This document shows positions 53,889 to 64,000 of a stretch of 64,000 bases of DNA, in pieces. The DNA comes from Pueribacillus theae (GTDB lineage Bacteria; Bacillota; Bacilli; Bacillales; UBA6769), in the NCBI RefSeq assembly GCF_003097615.1, contig NZ_QCZG01000002.1, positions 124,001-188,000 on the forward strand, given 5' to 3'. The first letter of the stretch is position 1. Each line of letters begins with the position of its first letter. Under the pieces are notes generated by a model. That model was not told the origin of the DNA, made no database searches, and was given only the letters and a program-made list of their open reading frames with translations. A program made the translations under genes and the position numbers.

Positions 53889-55714
53889 ATCACTCTCTTA
53901 AACATTTTTTCCAATTCATATGTCGAGAAATGAATAAGAACTGGACGCCCGTGCGGGCATGTATAAGGATCGATACAGTTTCTGAGGGATTCCAGCAGTG
54001 CAACCATGTCTTCATTCCTCAGGAAGTGATTGGCTTTTATTGAGAGTTTACAAGACATCATAATCGCCGTGTCTTCACGGAGTTTTTTAAGATCTGGATT
54101 TTTCTCTTCCAAAATAAGTTCAACAATTTTTCGAATGGTGTTCTCTTCCTGGCCTTTCGGAAACCATTGCGGATGGGAACGGACGATAAACGTTGTATCT
54201 CCAAAGGATTCGAAAAAGATGCCAAACCGCTTGAACAAATCGAGTTTTTCATGAATTAATATGGCTTCCTGATGGCTAAATTCGAATGTAATCGGAACGA
54301 GCAGTTCTTGGCGTTCATCCGTCACTTCTCCCACTTTTTCCCGGAAAAATTCGTATTTGATCCTTTCTTGGGCAGCGTGTTGGTCAATCAAGTACAATCC
54401 AGTTTCATTTTGGGCGAGAATGTAAGTGCCATGCATTTGCCCGATCGGATAAAGCGGCGGGATTCGCTTTACATCGCTGCTCTTTCTTTGCGACTCGATT
54501 TCGTTGGCCATTGTTTCTTTTACTACTACATTTTCATCACTTTCCTCTTCTATTTCGTACTGGGGGAAAGGAATTTTCTCTGTTTTTTGTTGCTCGGATG
54601 GGCTGAATAGCTCTTCTTTCAAAAAATTTTTCAATTGCTGCTTCTCATGTGCCCTGAACTGGAAATCGAAGCTTCCTTGAACATCCTGTTTTGGTTTCGG
54701 TTTCGGCTGGACTGCTTCAGGAATCAAATCCTCCTGTTTAAAAGCCGACTTTATTGTTGTTCGAATCAATTCGTTTAATTCATTCTCTTTGCTTACCCTT
54801 GCTTCAAGCTTTGATGGGTGGACGTTCACATCGATAAGCGACGGATCCATTTTGATATGAATGATAACAATTGGAAAGCGGCCAATCGGAAGCAACGTAT
54901 GGTAACCATCGATAATTGCATTGGAAATGGCATAATTTCGAATATATCTGCCATTGATAAAAATTGAGATCGCTTTTCGGTTCGATCTTGTCACTTCCGG
55001 CTTTGCCAGGAATCCCGAAATTTTGAAATCAAGGGATTCTTTTGCAAAAGGAACCATTTTCTTTGCAACAGATAACCCGTAGATTGAAGCAATCACTTGC
55101 AAAAGCTCGTTATTGCCGTTTGTTTTTAGCATTTCTTTCCCATTATGTAATAATTGAAAGGATATTTCCGGATGTGCCATCGCCAAACGATTCACAACAT
55201 CGGATATATTACTTAATTCAGTATGGACCGTTTTTAAATATTTTAACCGTGCCGGCGTATTAAAAAATAATTTGCTGACGGTTATCTCTGTTCCTTTGCG
55301 GCTGTTCGCAAGCGATTTTTTTATAATGTCGCCCGCTTCCACTTCAATATGCGTTCCAGGCCCATCGCCTGTACAGGTTTTGACATCCGTTTTTGAAACT
55401 GATGCAATGCTAGGAAGCGCCTCGCCTCTAAATCCCAATGAACGAATGGCGAATAGATCACGTTCATGTTTAATTTTGCTCGTCGCATGGCGCTGGAAAG
55501 CACGTTCACAATCATCCTTGTCAATTCCGTCCCCGTTGTCTGTGATCCGAATCGATTGCAATCCACCGTCTTCCACTTCAATTTTAATAATCGTACTGTT
55601 TGCATCAATGGCATTCTCAACGAGTTCTTTTACAACCGATGCAGGCCGTTCCACTACTTCCCCTGCCGCAATCTGGTTGGATAATTGTTCGTTCAGAATG
55701 GCGATTTTATTCAT
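53885..55714 (-). CDS. mutL: DNA mismatch repair protein MutL
   Basis: A 609-residue ATPase/endonuclease. N-terminal GHKL motifs: [26 protein letters not shown] (about 12-37), DNGDGI and [13 protein letters not shown]. The C-terminal domain has the endonuclease motif [12 protein letters not shown], found in organisms lacking MutH, and CPHGRPV. AAAGAGGTGAT sets the start at 55714; an upstream in-frame extension overlaps mutS and is not needed. Operon mutS-mutL-miaA-hfq. Confidence 0.96.
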   Translation of the reverse strand: MNKIAILNEQLSNQIAAGEVVERPASVVKELVENAIDANSTIIKIEVEDGGLQSIRITDNGDGIDKDDCERAFQRHATSKIKHERDLFAIRSLGFRGEALPSIASVSKTDVKTCTGDGPGTHIEVEAGDIIKKSLANSRKGTEITVSKLFFNTPARLKYLKTVHTELSNISDVVNRLAMAHPEISFQLLHNGKEMLKTNGNNELLQVIASIYGLSVAKKMVPFAKESLDFKISGFLAKPEVTRSNRKAISIFINGRYIRNYAISNAIIDGYHTLLPIGRFPIVIIHIKMDPSLIDVNVHPSKLEARVSKENELNELIRTTIKSAFKQEDLIPEAVQPKPKPKQDVQGSFDFQFRAHEKQQLKNFLKEELFSPSEQQKTEKIPFPQYEIEEESDENVVVKETMANEIESQRKSSDVKRIPPLYPIGQMHGTYILAQNETGLYLIDQHAAQERIKYEFFREKVGEVTDERQELLVPITFEFSHQEAILIHEKLDLFKRFGIFFESFGDTTFIVRSHPQWFPKGQEENTIRKIVELILEEKNPDLKKLREDTAIMMSCKLSIKANHFLRNEDMVALLESLRNCIDPYTCPHGRPVLIHFSTYELEKMFKRVM

Positions 55715-55718
55715 TCGA

Positions 55719-58292
55719 TCACCTCTTTCTTTTTGCTCTTTTTGCTTTTTCATGCAATTGGTAAAGGGCATTCATCGCGTCAATTGGTGTCATCGATAAT
55801 AAGTCCAACGAAGCAACTTCATCAACAATTTTATTGTCTTCTTTCCGCTTTTCTGTTGCTTCTTCCAACGGAAAAAGAGAAAGCTGATTCGTTGCCGCAA
55901 TGTTTTCATGGCTATGATTTTTGTCTTCAAGTTCTTTTAAAATTGTTTGCGCCCGTTTGATAAGGTTATCCGGCAGCTCAGCAAGCTGTGCAACATGGAT
56001 GCCATAACTTTCATCAGCTGAGCCATCGAGCACTTTATGCAGGAAGACGACCCGGCCTTCTTCTTCAACTGCTTTCACATGAACATTTTTCAAGCGCGAT
56101 AGTTCATTCTCAAGAACAGTTAATTCATGATAGTGGGTGGAAAATAATGTTTTTGCACCGATTTCATTATGGATATATTCGATAATCGCATGTGCCAATG
56201 CCATTCCGTCGTACGTAGAAGTTCCCCTTCCGATTTCATCTAGTAAAATTAAGCTGTCTTTTGTTGCATGTTCAATCGCATATTTTGTTTCTAGCATCTC
56301 AACCATGAATGTACTTTGTCCGCTGATTAAATCATCTGCTGCGCCAATTCTCGTAAACACTTGGTCAAAAATAGGCAAGCTCGCCTCTTCCGCAGGGACG
56401 AAGCAGCCGATTTGAGCCATAATAACCGTTAAAGCGAGCTGTCTCATATAGGTGCTTTTCCCTGACATATTCGGCCCAGTTATGAGGAGAATCTCACGCT
56501 CATCGTCCATGTAAATGTCATTTTCAACGTAATGGGCGTCATCAAGCACTTTCTCAACGACAGGATGCCGGCCGTTTTGAATGATTACTTTTTCATCATT
56601 GAACATGGGGCGAACGTAATGATTGTCATTGCTTACGAACGCAAAGCTTTGAAGCACATCAATTTCGCTTACTTTTTTGGCAAGAAGCTGCAAATCAGGA
56701 ATATAGCCCTTTATTTCTTCCCTTAATTGAATAAAAAGATCATATTCCAAATCAATTAAACTTTCTTCAGCCTGCAAGATTTTCATTTCCATCTCTTTTA
56801 ATTCAGGTGTAATAAACCGCTCCGCATTTGTCAATGTTTGCTTTCTTTCATAGCGGCCTTCAGGCAAGAGATGCAAATTTGCTTTCGTCACTTCAATGTA
56901 ATAGCCAAAAACACGGTTAAAGCCAATTTTTAATGATTTGATGCCTGTTTCTTGTTTCTCTTTAAGCTCTAATTCTTTCAGCCAATCCTTTCCATTTATA
57001 CTTATTTTTCGATACTCATCAAGTTTATCGTTGTATCCATCGCGAATGATTCCACCTTCTTTAATGGAAATGGGTGGATCATCCTGCAATGCCTTTTCCA
57101 ATTTTGCTGTAAGCGGTTCGAACGGCGGAATTTCTGCAATTAATTCGTTCATGTAGTGGTTATCCAGTTCATGACATAAACGGATGAGTTCTGGAATTTG
57201 GGCGAGTGATTTTTTTAGCTGGACAAGCTCCCTCGCATTTACGTTCCCGAAAGAAATTTTTCCTGCCAGCCTTTCTAAATCATAGATTCCCTTTAACAAC
57301 TGGCGAATCTCTTCACGCTGGAAAAAATGCTCCACAAGGCTATGAACCATTTCTTGGCGCTTTTCAATTTGGCCACGGTCAATTAAAGGGCGCTCAATCC
57401 ATCTAACTAATTGGCGGCTGCCCATCGACGTGACAGTTTCATCTAAAAGCCATGCAAGCGAGCCTTTTTTTCCTTGCTTTCGAATCGTAGTCACAAGCTC
57501 CAAGTTTCGTTTTGAAAAAAAATCGATTTTCATATATTCATTTTGTTTTACGATTTCAACTGGCTGTAGGTGATCAAGTGATCTTTTCTGTGTGCGCAGC
57601 AAATAGTTTAAGAGTCGGCCAAAGGTATGTAAATATTTTTCCTCACGAAGCCCTTCAATAATTGGCTGAAAGTTTTCAGAAATATTTATTTCATCTTCAT
57701 ACGATACGGCTATGTTCAACCGTTTTACTAATTCATTTTTATCGTCATTTGAGAGCGTTGTCGGAAGAATAATCTCTTTTATCCTCATCGCTGATACCTC
57801 ATGGATTAACGCGTCAATGCCGCCTGAAACGCTCGTCACATAATTTTCCCCTGTGGACAAGTCGCTTGTCGCAAGTCCATACGTCTCATCATGGCAAGGG
57901 GTAATCGCAGAGATAAAATTATTTTGTTTCTCATCAATCATTGATTGGCTCATCACTGTCCCCGGTGTGATGACTTGAACAACTTCTCTCCGGACAACCC
58001 CTTTCGCTTGCTTTGGATCTTCCATTTGTTCACATATCGCTATTTTATACCCTTTTTCAATTAATTGGGCAATATACACTTCTGCGGAATGATACGGAAC
58101 GCCACACATCGGAATCGGTTGTTCTGAGCCGCCTTCCCGTTTTGTTAGTGTAATTTCCAATTCTTTGGCCGCCTTTACCGCATCTTCAAAAAAAAGTTCG
58201 TAAAAGTCGCCAAGACGAAAAAATAAAAAGGCATCTTTATATTGTGCCTTTATTTGTAAGTATTGTTGGATCATTGGGGTGTATTCGGCCAT
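55719..58292 (-). CDS. mutS: DNA mismatch repair protein MutS
   Basis: An 857-residue mismatch-recognition ATPase. N-terminal domain with [15 protein letters not shown] (the Phe-x-Glu mismatch contact region is FYEL, about 37-40); core and lever; ATPase with Walker [18 protein letters not shown] (about 604-620), Walker [18 protein letters not shown] and [11 protein letters not shown] 58292 follows AAGGTGGG; GTG four codons upstream is less likely. First gene of the mutS-mutL unit. Confidence 0.96.
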   Translation of the reverse strand: MAEYTPMIQQYLQIKAQYKDAFLFFRLGDFYELFFEDAVKAAKELEITLTKREGGSEQPIPMCGVPYHSAEVYIAQLIEKGYKIAICEQMEDPKQAKGVVRREVVQVITPGTVMSQSMIDEKQNNFISAITPCHDETYGLATSDLSTGENYVTSVSGGIDALIHEVSAMRIKEIILPTTLSNDDKNELVKRLNIAVSYEDEINISENFQPIIEGLREEKYLHTFGRLLNYLLRTQKRSLDHLQPVEIVKQNEYMKIDFFSKRNLELVTTIRKQGKKGSLAWLLDETVTSMGSRQLVRWIERPLIDRGQIEKRQEMVHSLVEHFFQREEIRQLLKGIYDLERLAGKISFGNVNARELVQLKKSLAQIPELIRLCHELDNHYMNELIAEIPPFEPLTAKLEKALQDDPPISIKEGGIIRDGYNDKLDEYRKISINGKDWLKELELKEKQETGIKSLKIGFNRVFGYYIEVTKANLHLLPEGRYERKQTLTNAERFITPELKEMEMKILQAEESLIDLEYDLFIQLREEIKGYIPDLQLLAKKVSEIDVLQSFAFVSNDNHYVRPMFNDEKVIIQNGRHPVVEKVLDDAHYVENDIYMDDEREILLITGPNMSGKSTYMRQLALTVIMAQIGCFVPAEEASLPIFDQVFTRIGAADDLISGQSTFMVEMLETKYAIEHATKDSLILLDEIGRGTSTYDGMALAHAIIEYIHNEIGAKTLFSTHYHELTVLENELSRLKNVHVKAVEEEGRVVFLHKVLDGSADESYGIHVAQLAELPDNLIKRAQTILKELEDKNHSHENIAATNQLSLFPLEEATEKRKEDNKIVDEVASLDLLSMTPIDAMNALYQLHEKAKRAKRKR

Positions 58293-58389
58293 TGTCTTAC
58301 CCACCTTATTTCACGTTCTAGTCCATATTCAATCTGTTTTTATTATAACATATCGGTCTTTTTTCTCTAAAAGAATGACCTTGGTGATA

Positions 58390-58620
58390 AATGAACATTA
58401 GCGGGGACGATTTTGCCTGTAGAGAACCTTTTTTTCGCGAGGAAGGCGACGACTTGCTCTGGCATCTTAGCTGCCTTGCACCGAGGAAGCCTACACCAGA
58501 GCATAAGCTGGTCAAACGCAGGTGCAAAACTTTGCATCCGTTTGTAATTACATCCTTGCCGCTTCTCGGAAGGTCAATCGTGCCCGTGGGGCTGCAAACA
58601 GTACCGTTGAACAGAGCCAA
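58390..58620. other. GC-rich structured non-coding stretch upstream of mutS
   Basis: About 230 bases clearly richer in G and C than the flanks, between mutS and cotE. Inverted pairs include TGCTCTGG/CCAGAGCA enclosing about 35 bases, and GGTGCAAA/TTTGCATC with a two-base loop. An open minus-strand frame spans it but has no ribosome binding site and an unlikely composition. It may be a further interspersed repeat or an RNA. Not related to families A or B by eye. Confidence 0.45.
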
Positions 58621-58623
58621 AGA

Positions 58624-58652
58624 ATAAAAAAAGAAGAGAATTTCTTCTCCTC
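58624..58652 (-). terminator. Terminator of cotE
   Basis: Stem AGAAGA/TCTTCT followed by seven T on the minus strand. Confidence 0.7.
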
Positions 58653-58659
58653 TCGTGTA

Positions 58660-59220
58660 TTATTCATCAAGTTCCCCGAGTAAGAATTCAGCATCCAAGT
58701 CTTCAAATTCTTCATCATCGAGATCATAATCTGTGTGGTCATCATCATCAAATTCTTCAACGATCCCATCAGGGTTAACAGCGACAACCAATTTTGTTTC
58801 AGATAAAATTTCTCCAACAAATTCTCTTTCCACTTGAACGAGAATTTTGTGGCCATTAGGCGCAATGGTTGCTTCCAAGCAGTTTGGCTGTTGTATGGCT
58901 CTTACGACAACATCGTATTCATCACTTACCGTATTTTCATCATGGATTTTAAGAGGGATAATATCTTTATATTTTACTGTATCAGTGACAACTTCTGTTT
59001 TCGTATTTTTGTTGTAGGAACACCATAAGTTTATATCATAAGAGCCTTCAACTTCAACATGTTCTCCGTCCTTTTTTGCTTTATAATCATGGTTTATGAT
59101 CCAGCAGCCTAAAATGCTTGTTGGTTTATGTGTTGGATTTACTGTATGGGTTGCTTTTGAATATTTGCGGCCTTTTCCGCAAACGGCTTTGGCAATGATC
59201 TCTCTATAATTGTCAGCCAT
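58660..59220 (-). CDS. cotE: Outer spore coat protein CotE
   Basis: A 186-residue morphogenetic protein directing outer coat assembly around the forespore. YREIIAKAVCGKGRKYSK, SILGCWIINHDYKAK, YDINLWCSYNKNTKTEVVT, QQPNCLEATIAPNGHKI and a very acidic C-terminus (DDDDHTDYDLDDEEFEDLD) match CotE throughout. GGAGGT precedes the ATG. It follows miaB-ricA as in B. subtilis. Confidence 0.96.
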   Translation of the reverse strand: MADNYREIIAKAVCGKGRKYSKATHTVNPTHKPTSILGCWIINHDYKAKKDGEHVEVEGSYDINLWCSYNKNTKTEVVTDTVKYKDIIPLKIHDENTVSDEYDVVVRAIQQPNCLEATIAPNGHKILVQVEREFVGEILSETKLVVAVNPDGIVEEFDDDDHTDYDLDDEEFEDLDAEFLLGELDE

Positions 59221-59286
59221 TAATCATACCTCCTCTTCTTTTCTTCACTGACATCCTATGCAAGGCATATGACCTGTGTTACATCG

Positions 59287-59370
59287 CAAGAAAAACGCTT
59301 ACGCGTTCTTCTTAAGAAGCCAGAAGCCGGAGGCCGGACTAGTTGAAATCGGCGAAAAAGGCCGATTTCA
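59287..59370. repeat. Family B intergenic repeat, copy 5 (most complete)
   Basis: AAGAAAAACGCTTACGCG, TTCTTCTTAAGAAGCCAGAA, GCCGGAGGCCGGACTAGT and the hairpin AAATCGGc.../...ggCCGATTT. Lies between ricA and cotE. Confidence 0.75.
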
Positions 59371-59420
59371 TCCATTTATTTGCCAAAGACGAGGAGCATG
59401 AGGCGGGATTGATTTTCACG

Positions 59421-59449
59421 AAAAAAAGACACTGAAAAGTGCCTTTTTC
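59421..59449 (-). terminator. Terminator of miaB-ricA
   Basis: Stem AAAAAggCACT/AGTGtcTTTTT with seven T on the minus strand. Confidence 0.75.
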
Positions 59450-59451
59450 TG

Positions 59452-59817
59452 TTAGTTGTTCGAATTTGTTATTTTGTTTGTGACGGTGTCTGAAATCGTA
59501 GATGCAATCATTTGCAGTAGATCATTTACTTCGGTTTGAGATTGTTTAAATTCCTTTACTAAAGGAATTTCATCCACTTCATTCATCAAACGGTCAATTT
59601 TTTCTTCTACCTGCTTGAGGGCTTCATGTTTGCGGTAGTGCTGCAGATTGACCGCTTCTTTTTGATGTTTTTTAATTTCGGCAATCAAGCCCTGAACCTT
59701 CTCATGCCCGTTAATTTTTTCTTCCGCTTTTTTATAAAAGCTCACTTCTTCTGTGTTTGAAATCATATCCGCCAATTCGAGCGCTTTTTCAATGATTTGT
59801 TCCTTCGTATACGTCAT
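59452..59817 (-). CDS. ricA: RicA (YmcA), RicAFT complex subunit
   Basis: A 121-residue helical protein of the YlbF/YmcA family. [40 protein letters not shown] and [21 protein letters not shown] match YmcA. With YlbF and YaaT it forms an Fe-S-bearing complex that affects RNase Y cleavage, sporulation and biofilm. The C-terminal Cys-bearing tail of B. subtilis YmcA is shorter here and no Cys is visible. GAGGTGAAA precedes the ATG, which overlaps the miaB stop. Confidence 0.92.
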   Translation of the reverse strand: MTYTKEQIIEKALELADMISNTEEVSFYKKAEEKINGHEKVQGLIAEIKKHQKEAVNLQHYRKHEALKQVEEKIDRLMNEVDEIPLVKEFKQSQTEVNDLLQMIASTISDTVTNKITNSNN

Positions 59818-61331
59818 GAGCTTTTCACCTCGTACATTTCTTCCAATTCCCCGTCCAATGTCCATGTTTTTGCAGTTGTAATCCGTACATTGACAAGCTG
59901 TCCGATTAATGATTTCGGCCCTTGGAAATGGACCACTTTATTTCCTCTCGTATAGCCTGTTAACACGTCTTTATTTTTTTTGCTTTCCCCTTGCACAAGC
60001 ACCTCTACGACTTCCCCGACATAGTTTCGGTTCTTTTCCAGCGCCGTTTCATTAACAACCGCGTTCAAGCGCTGCAAACGTTCCTTCTTCACTGACATTG
60101 GGACATCGTCCTTCATTCTGGCTGCCGGCGTACCTTCGCGCGGAGAGTAAATAAATGTATATGCGCTGTCATAGCCGACTTCGCGGTAAAGGGAAAGTGT
60201 TTCTTCAAATTGCTCTTCCGTTTCATTCGGGAAACCGACGATAATATCTGTTGTTAAAACAACGTTCGGAATGGCCGCTTTAATTTTACGGACAAGCTCT
60301 AAATATTGTTCACGGGTATAGGCGCGTCCCATTAATTTCAGTATATCAGAATTGCCGTGCTGAACAGGCAAGTGGATATGCTCCACAAGGTTTCCGCCTT
60401 TTGCGAGCACTTCGATAAGATGATCGTCAAAGTCGCGAGGATGGCTCGTCGTAAAGCGAATTCGCGGAATCCCGATTTTGCGGATTTCATCCATTAAATG
60501 GCCTAGCCCATATTCGAAGTCAAAATCTTTCCCGTATGCATTTACATTTTGACCTAATAATGTCACTTCCTGATAACCGTGCCGTGCGAGCTGGCGCACT
60601 TCTTCAATGATGTCTTCAGGCAAGCGGCTTCGCTCTTTCCCTCTTGTGTAAGGAACAATGCAATACGTACAGAATTTGTCACAGCCGTACATAATGTTAA
60701 CCCAGCCTGAAATATTGCCTTTGCGTACGCGGGGCAAATTCTCAATAATGTCGCCTTCTTTAGACCAAACTTCCACAACCATTTCTTTGCTAAATAAAGC
60801 TTCTTTTAAAAGCGTTGGCAAACGGTGGATATTGTGCGTGCCGAAAATCAAATCAACTTGGGGATGCTTCTGTAAAATTCGATTCACGACAGATTCTTCC
60901 TGTGACATGCAACCGCAAACACCTAGAATAAGCTCCGGCTTTTCTCTTTTAAGCGCTTTAAGGTGTCCAATTTCGCCAAATACTTTATTTTCTGCGTTTT
61001 CACGGATGGCGCACGTATTAAGCAAAATGACATCGGCTTCTTCATCTACCGTAGTAGCTTCATAGCCAAGGTTTTCCAATATGCCTGCCATCACTTCCGT
61101 ATCATGCTCATTCATTTGGCAGCCGTATGTTCGAATGAGATATTTACGATCGGCTCCGATATTTTTTACATCTTCAGGAATCTCGAAATCATAATGTACA
61201 TTGACTTCTTCTTTGCCGCGCCGTCTCGCGTCTCTTAATGATGGCGGCTGATAAGTCGTTTCAAAATATTTCGCATAATCCTTTTCGGATTTTAAGTCCG
61301 AAGAATTATTTGCACTAACTTTATTTGTCAT
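59814..61331 (-). CDS. miaB: tRNA-2-methylthio-N6-dimethylallyladenosine synthase MiaB
   Basis: A 505-residue radical-SAM methylthiotransferase. UPF0004 domain with Fe-S cysteines [14 protein letters not shown] (about 69-82), [14 protein letters not shown] and [10 protein letters not shown]; radical SAM CxxxCxxC in [17 protein letters not shown] (about 216-232); C-terminal TRAM domain ([15 protein letters not shown]). It adds the methylthio group to i6A37 made by MiaA. Cotranscribed with ricA. Confidence 0.96.
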   Translation of the reverse strand: MTNKVSANNSSDLKSEKDYAKYFETTYQPPSLRDARRRGKEEVNVHYDFEIPEDVKNIGADRKYLIRTYGCQMNEHDTEVMAGILENLGYEATTVDEEADVILLNTCAIRENAENKVFGEIGHLKALKREKPELILGVCGCMSQEESVVNRILQKHPQVDLIFGTHNIHRLPTLLKEALFSKEMVVEVWSKEGDIIENLPRVRKGNISGWVNIMYGCDKFCTYCIVPYTRGKERSRLPEDIIEEVRQLARHGYQEVTLLGQNVNAYGKDFDFEYGLGHLMDEIRKIGIPRIRFTTSHPRDFDDHLIEVLAKGGNLVEHIHLPVQHGNSDILKLMGRAYTREQYLELVRKIKAAIPNVVLTTDIIVGFPNETEEQFEETLSLYREVGYDSAYTFIYSPREGTPAARMKDDVPMSVKKERLQRLNAVVNETALEKNRNYVGEVVEVLVQGESKKNKDVLTGYTRGNKVVHFQGPKSLIGQLVNVRITTAKTWTLDGELEEMYEVKSS

Positions 61332-61436
61332 TTTTTTCTCCTCCTTTTTCTAAACAAAACTCTGATTTTCCTAGTAAATTGCTTTTCTTTTCATTTAATC
61401 AACCATAACATTATAACAAATGTTGCATAAAAAGAA

Positions 61437-61471
61437 AAAAGCTCTCTATCCCATTACGAATAGGAGCAGAA
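61437..61471 (-). terminator. Terminator of korA-korB
   Basis: Imperfect stem GCTCcTAT.../...ATAgaGAGC followed by six T on the minus strand. Confidence 0.65.
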
Positions 61472-61475
61472 AGAA

Positions 61476-62342
61476 CTATATGAATTCAGCCATTAACTCT
61501 TTAAATTTGTTTTCCTCTAACTCTAGTTCAGAATGGGCCAAAGATGATTCACTGTACCCTGAAACGAGCTCTTGATAAGATTTTTTCTGTTGATCCTGGT
61601 AAATTAATCCTTTGACAAGACCGTTATTTTCCATCAACGTTTTCATCGCCATGATGCGATTTTCCGTGTCATAGCCTTCGATATCGTTTAAATCGACGAG
61701 ATTTTCTCTAAACCAGTCGTATGTGTTTATTTTGTTATATGTGACACAAGGGCTAAAAACGTTTATGAGTGAAAAACCTTTATGTTGAATCCCTTGTTCG
61801 ATGAGGGAAGTTAATTCTTTTACATCGCTTGAAAAGCTTTGGGCGACAAAGGTAGCTCCAGCAGTTAAAGCCATTTCCATAACGGACAGCGTAGATTCAA
61901 CCGAGCCTTCCGGCGTGCTTTTCGTTTTGAATCCGACATCACTACGGGGAGACGTTTGGCCTTTCGTTAATCCGTAGATTTGGTTATCCATGATGATATA
62001 CGTAATATCGATGTTTCGGCGAATCGCATGGATCGTATGCCCCATTCCAATCGCAAATCCATCGCCATCTCCACCAGTAGCGATAACAGTTAAATCCCGG
62101 TTGCCCATTTTCACCCCTTGGGCGATTGGAAGCACTCGGCCATGGACACCATGAAAACCGTAAGAATTGATATAGCCTGATATTCTGCCTGAACAGCCGA
62201 TTCCAGATATGACCGTTAAATCATCAGGTTCTAAACCGATACCGGCCGCAGCGCGCTGAATCGCAGCTTGAACAGAAAAATCCCCACAGCCTGGACACCA
62301 ATTCGGTTTTACTTTATTTCTAAAATCTTTGAAGGTTGCCAA
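61476..62342 (-). CDS. korB: 2-oxoacid:ferredoxin oxidoreductase, beta subunit
   Basis: A 288-residue TPP-binding subunit. NWCPGCGDFSVQAAIQRA (about 14-31) and GIGCSGR carry the Fe-S/TPP-site residues; ATGGDGDGFAIGMGHTIHA (about 89-107) with MDNQIYGLTKGQTSP is the TPP/Mg motif. With the alpha subunit it decarboxylates 2-oxoglutarate or pyruvate using ferredoxin. The start overlaps the alpha stop by 23 bases, so they are coupled. Confidence 0.93.
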   Translation of the reverse strand: MATFKDFRNKVKPNWCPGCGDFSVQAAIQRAAAGIGLEPDDLTVISGIGCSGRISGYINSYGFHGVHGRVLPIAQGVKMGNRDLTVIATGGDGDGFAIGMGHTIHAIRRNIDITYIIMDNQIYGLTKGQTSPRSDVGFKTKSTPEGSVESTLSVMEMALTAGATFVAQSFSSDVKELTSLIEQGIQHKGFSLINVFSPCVTYNKINTYDWFRENLVDLNDIEGYDTENRIMAMKTLMENNGLVKGLIYQDQQKKSYQELVSGYSESSLAHSELELEENKFKELMAEFI

Positions 62343-64000
62343 CTAGAAACAACTCCTTAACTTTCGTGTAGACATCATTTGGCAAAAATGGATTTCCATC
62401 ATATTTTAACACGCTTTGAATTTTTTCTGCTGCGCCGATATTCATTTTAATCAAATTCGCCAGTTGGCCTGTTGCGTTATTTTCAACGACGACAATTTTT
62501 TTCGCTTGATCAATGATTGGTTTCAATTCGTTTGCCGGAAAAGGATGCAGAAGTCGGATATGCGCATGGTTTGCTTTTATTCCATCTTCCTGAAGACGAT
62601 CCATTGCTTCTTCAATCGCACCCCTCGTAGAATTAAACCCAATTAAAAGGACATCAGCCTCATCATGAAGAAGCGTAAAATGAACAGGCTTATCAAAACG
62701 TTCAACGATATTGTTCAATTTACGCAAACGTTTCTCCATTTGAAGCTTCCGGTTTGACGCAGCTTCCGAAGGCTTTCCAGTTTCATCATGTTCGACACCG
62801 GTAACGTGGTGTATTCCATTTTTTGTGCCTGGGAGCACTCGCGGTGAAATGCCATCTTCGGTAAGTTCATAGCGTTTAAAGTAATCTTTGTTTTCCAGTT
62901 CTGGAAGCTGTTCATCCTTTATAAGCTTGCCGCGTTGGATGTTGATTTTATTGTATTCAAACGGCTCTACCGTTTGTTTTCCGAGCGAAAGCTGCAGATC
63001 AGACAATAAAATAACAGGGCATTGGTATTCTTCCGCTAGATTAAATGCTTGAATCGCATCATAAAATGCTTCTTCTGCAGTGCTTGGCGCCATAACAATT
63101 TTTGGTATTTCGCCATGGGTCCCGTAAATCATTTGCATTAAGTCAGACTGCTCTTGTTTCGTAGGAAGCCCTGTGCTGGGTCCGCCTCTCTGGGTATCGA
63201 CAATAACGAGGGGAGTTTCCGTCATGCCCGATAGCCCAATGGCTTCCATCATTAATGACAATCCCGGGCCGGCTGAAGCGGTAAAGGAGCGCGTTCCGGC
63301 ATAGTTCGCGCCAATTGCCATTGTAACAGCGGCAATTTCGTCTTCCGTTTGAATGACCGTACCGCCTACTTCCGGTAGTTTTTTGATCAAGAATTCCATA
63401 ATCTCAGAAGCAGGCGTAATCGGATAAGCGGCCATAAAACGGGAGCCTGCAGCAAGCGCCCCGAGCGCAATCGCATCGTTCCCGATCATGAACATGCGCC
63501 GTTTGCCGTCTGCTTTTGCAAGTTCAAAGTTTTCCATTTGGCCGCCGGCTTGTTTATTGAAAAATTCGTAGCCCGCACGTATGGCATCCATATTTTTTTC
63601 AACGATTTGCAGGCCTTTTTTCATAAAGATTTCTTCGACGACTTCTTTGTAAATCGTAATGTCCAAACCTAGAACAGCGCTGGAAGCACCGATTGCCACC
63701 ATGTTTTTCATTAAAGAAGTTCCTAGCTCTGCTGCGATTTCTGTAAACGGAACAGAAAATAATTGAGCAGCAATGCCTTCCGGCTTCCTTGGTTTGAATT
63801 TCGCGTCGGCAATAATCACGCCATTGCCGTTTAACTCATGGGCGTTCACGTCAATCGTTTCTTGATCAAAAGCAATCAATAAATCCAAATCATCTGAAAT
63901 TGAACGGACTTCTGACGTGCTTACACGGATTTTATTGTTTGTATGGCCGCCTTTAATCCGTGATGAAAAATGGCGGTAACTATATAAATAATAGCCCATT
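62320..64000 (-). CDS. korA: 2-oxoacid:ferredoxin oxidoreductase, gamma-alpha fused subunit (partial, 5' end off the right edge)
   Basis: At least 559 residues of the gamma-alpha fused subunit. The visible start GYYLYSYRHFSSRIKGGHTN normally lies about 30 residues inside the protein, so the N-terminus is beyond the right edge. The gamma domain runs to about residue 190, followed by the alpha domain with GAGSRFMAAYPITPASEIME-like AYPITPASE, QTEDEIAAVTMAIGANYAGTR and TSASAGPGLSLM-like ASAGPGLSLMMEAIG. Same pair precedes miaB in many Bacilli. Confidence 0.93.
   Translation of the reverse strand, partial: MGYYLYSYRHFSSRIKGGHTNNKIRVSTSEVRSISDDLDLLIAFDQETIDVNAHELNGNGVIIADAKFKPRKPEGIAAQLFSVPFTEIAAELGTSLMKNMVAIGASSAVLGLDITIYKEVVEEIFMKKGLQIVEKNMDAIRAGYEFFNKQAGGQMENFELAKADGKRRMFMIGNDAIALGALAAGSRFMAAYPITPASEIMEFLIKKLPEVGGTVIQTEDEIAAVTMAIGANYAGTRSFTASAGPGLSLMMEAIGLSGMTETPLVIVDTQRGGPSTGLPTKQEQSDLMQMIYGTHGEIPKIVMAPSTAEEAFYDAIQAFNLAEEYQCPVILLSDLQLSLGKQTVEPFEYNKINIQRGKLIKDEQLPELENKDYFKRYELTEDGISPRVLPGTKNGIHHVTGVEHDETGKPSEAASNRKLQMEKRLRKLNNIVERFDKPVHFTLLHDEADVLLIGFNSTRGAIEEAMDRLQEDGIKANHAHIRLLHPFPANELKPIIDQAKKIVVVENNATGQLANLIKMNIGAAEKIQSVLKYDGNPFLPNDVYTKVKELFLVGNLQRF

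Noticed and set aside
58318-58620. A 100-codon minus-strand frame upstream of mutS
   Set aside because: No ribosome binding site, odd composition, and it coincides with structured GC-rich DNA.
1-64000. CRISPR arrays, tRNA or rRNA genes, and transposases
   Set aside because: No regularly spaced short repeats, no tRNA cloverleaf or rRNA core was recognised, and no transposase or integrase motif was found in any frame read.

Overview
The window is a contiguous piece of a low-GC, endospore-forming Bacillaceae chromosome. Evidence includes spore genes (a complete spoVA2mob-type operon, cotE, spoVK, sirA), Bacillus-type Shine-Dalgarno sequences with frequent TTG and GTG starts, a T-box leader, a Bacillus SOS box, and gene order close to B. 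subtilis (citB-yneP-yneQ; lexA/ynzC-tkt-sirA-yneF; hflX-ynbB-glnA; miaB-ricA-cotE-mutS-mutL-miaA-hfq-spoVK). The species cannot be fixed from sequence alone. The spoVA2mob operon and general gene content would fit a thermotolerant genus, but that is inference. I see no rRNA, tRNA, CRISPR array, prophage or intact transposase.

Layout. 1-2.5 kb: end of a hydroxypyruvate-isomerase-like gene, an MFS transporter and mntR. 2.5-6.2 kb: a seven-gene spoVA2mob-type operon (DUF1657, YhcN/YlaJ-like lipoprotein, SpoVAC, SpoVAD, SpoVAEb, DUF1657, YetF/DUF421) with a candidate sigma-G promoter and an internal terminator. 6.3-9.5 kb: an Ehu-type (ectoine/amino-acid) ABC transporter. 9.7-13.5 kb: dfrA-thyA, a TrhO-type rhodanese, an aminotransferase and a YhdB-like protein. 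13.7-18.3 kb: an MBL-fold hydrolase, proB-proA behind a proline-type T-box, a decayed IlvD/Edd dehydratase tail and a small zinc-finger protein. 18.5-22.2 kb: metA, a divergent FolC-like ligase, an IDEAL protein and a hydroxyisobutyrate-dehydrogenase-like enzyme. 22.4-30.2 kb: a double dynamin, cshA, a UDG-like protein, an SGNH hydrolase, yneQ and yneP. 30.7-40 kb: citB, an LPXTA acidic surface protein with its class D sortase, yneK, an LdcB-like carboxypeptidase, yneF, sirA and tkt. 40-44.4 kb: ynzC, lexA, a LexA-like XRE/S24 regulator, a 53-residue orphan, and two metallophosphoesterases, one frameshifted. 44.5-47.4 kb: a large secreted subtilisin. 47.5-64 kb: glnA, ynbB, hflX, spoVK, hfq, miaA, mutL, mutS, cotE, ricA, miaB and korBA.

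Functional links. The right half is mostly conserved housekeeping and sporulation genes. SirA restrains DnaA at sporulation onset, CotE and SpoVK act in spore maturation, and the SpoVA2mob set is inserted in the forespore membrane and affects germination and heat resistance. LexA and a second S24-family regulator lie side by side, but the second lacks the scissile Ala-Gly.

Most unusual are two families of intergenic repeats. Family A (three copies, one inverted) is a mosaic of small hairpins whose five-base loops are GTCCT/ATCCT or AGGAC/AGGAG, so loops within one copy can pair with each other. Family B (five degenerate copies) sits between genes and carries an ATCGG/CCGAT hairpin. Other notable points are a DUF1657-like domain fused to YetF, the absence of glnR, yneA and yneB from their conserved positions, and a 53-residue orphan gene bracketed by 17-bp direct repeats.
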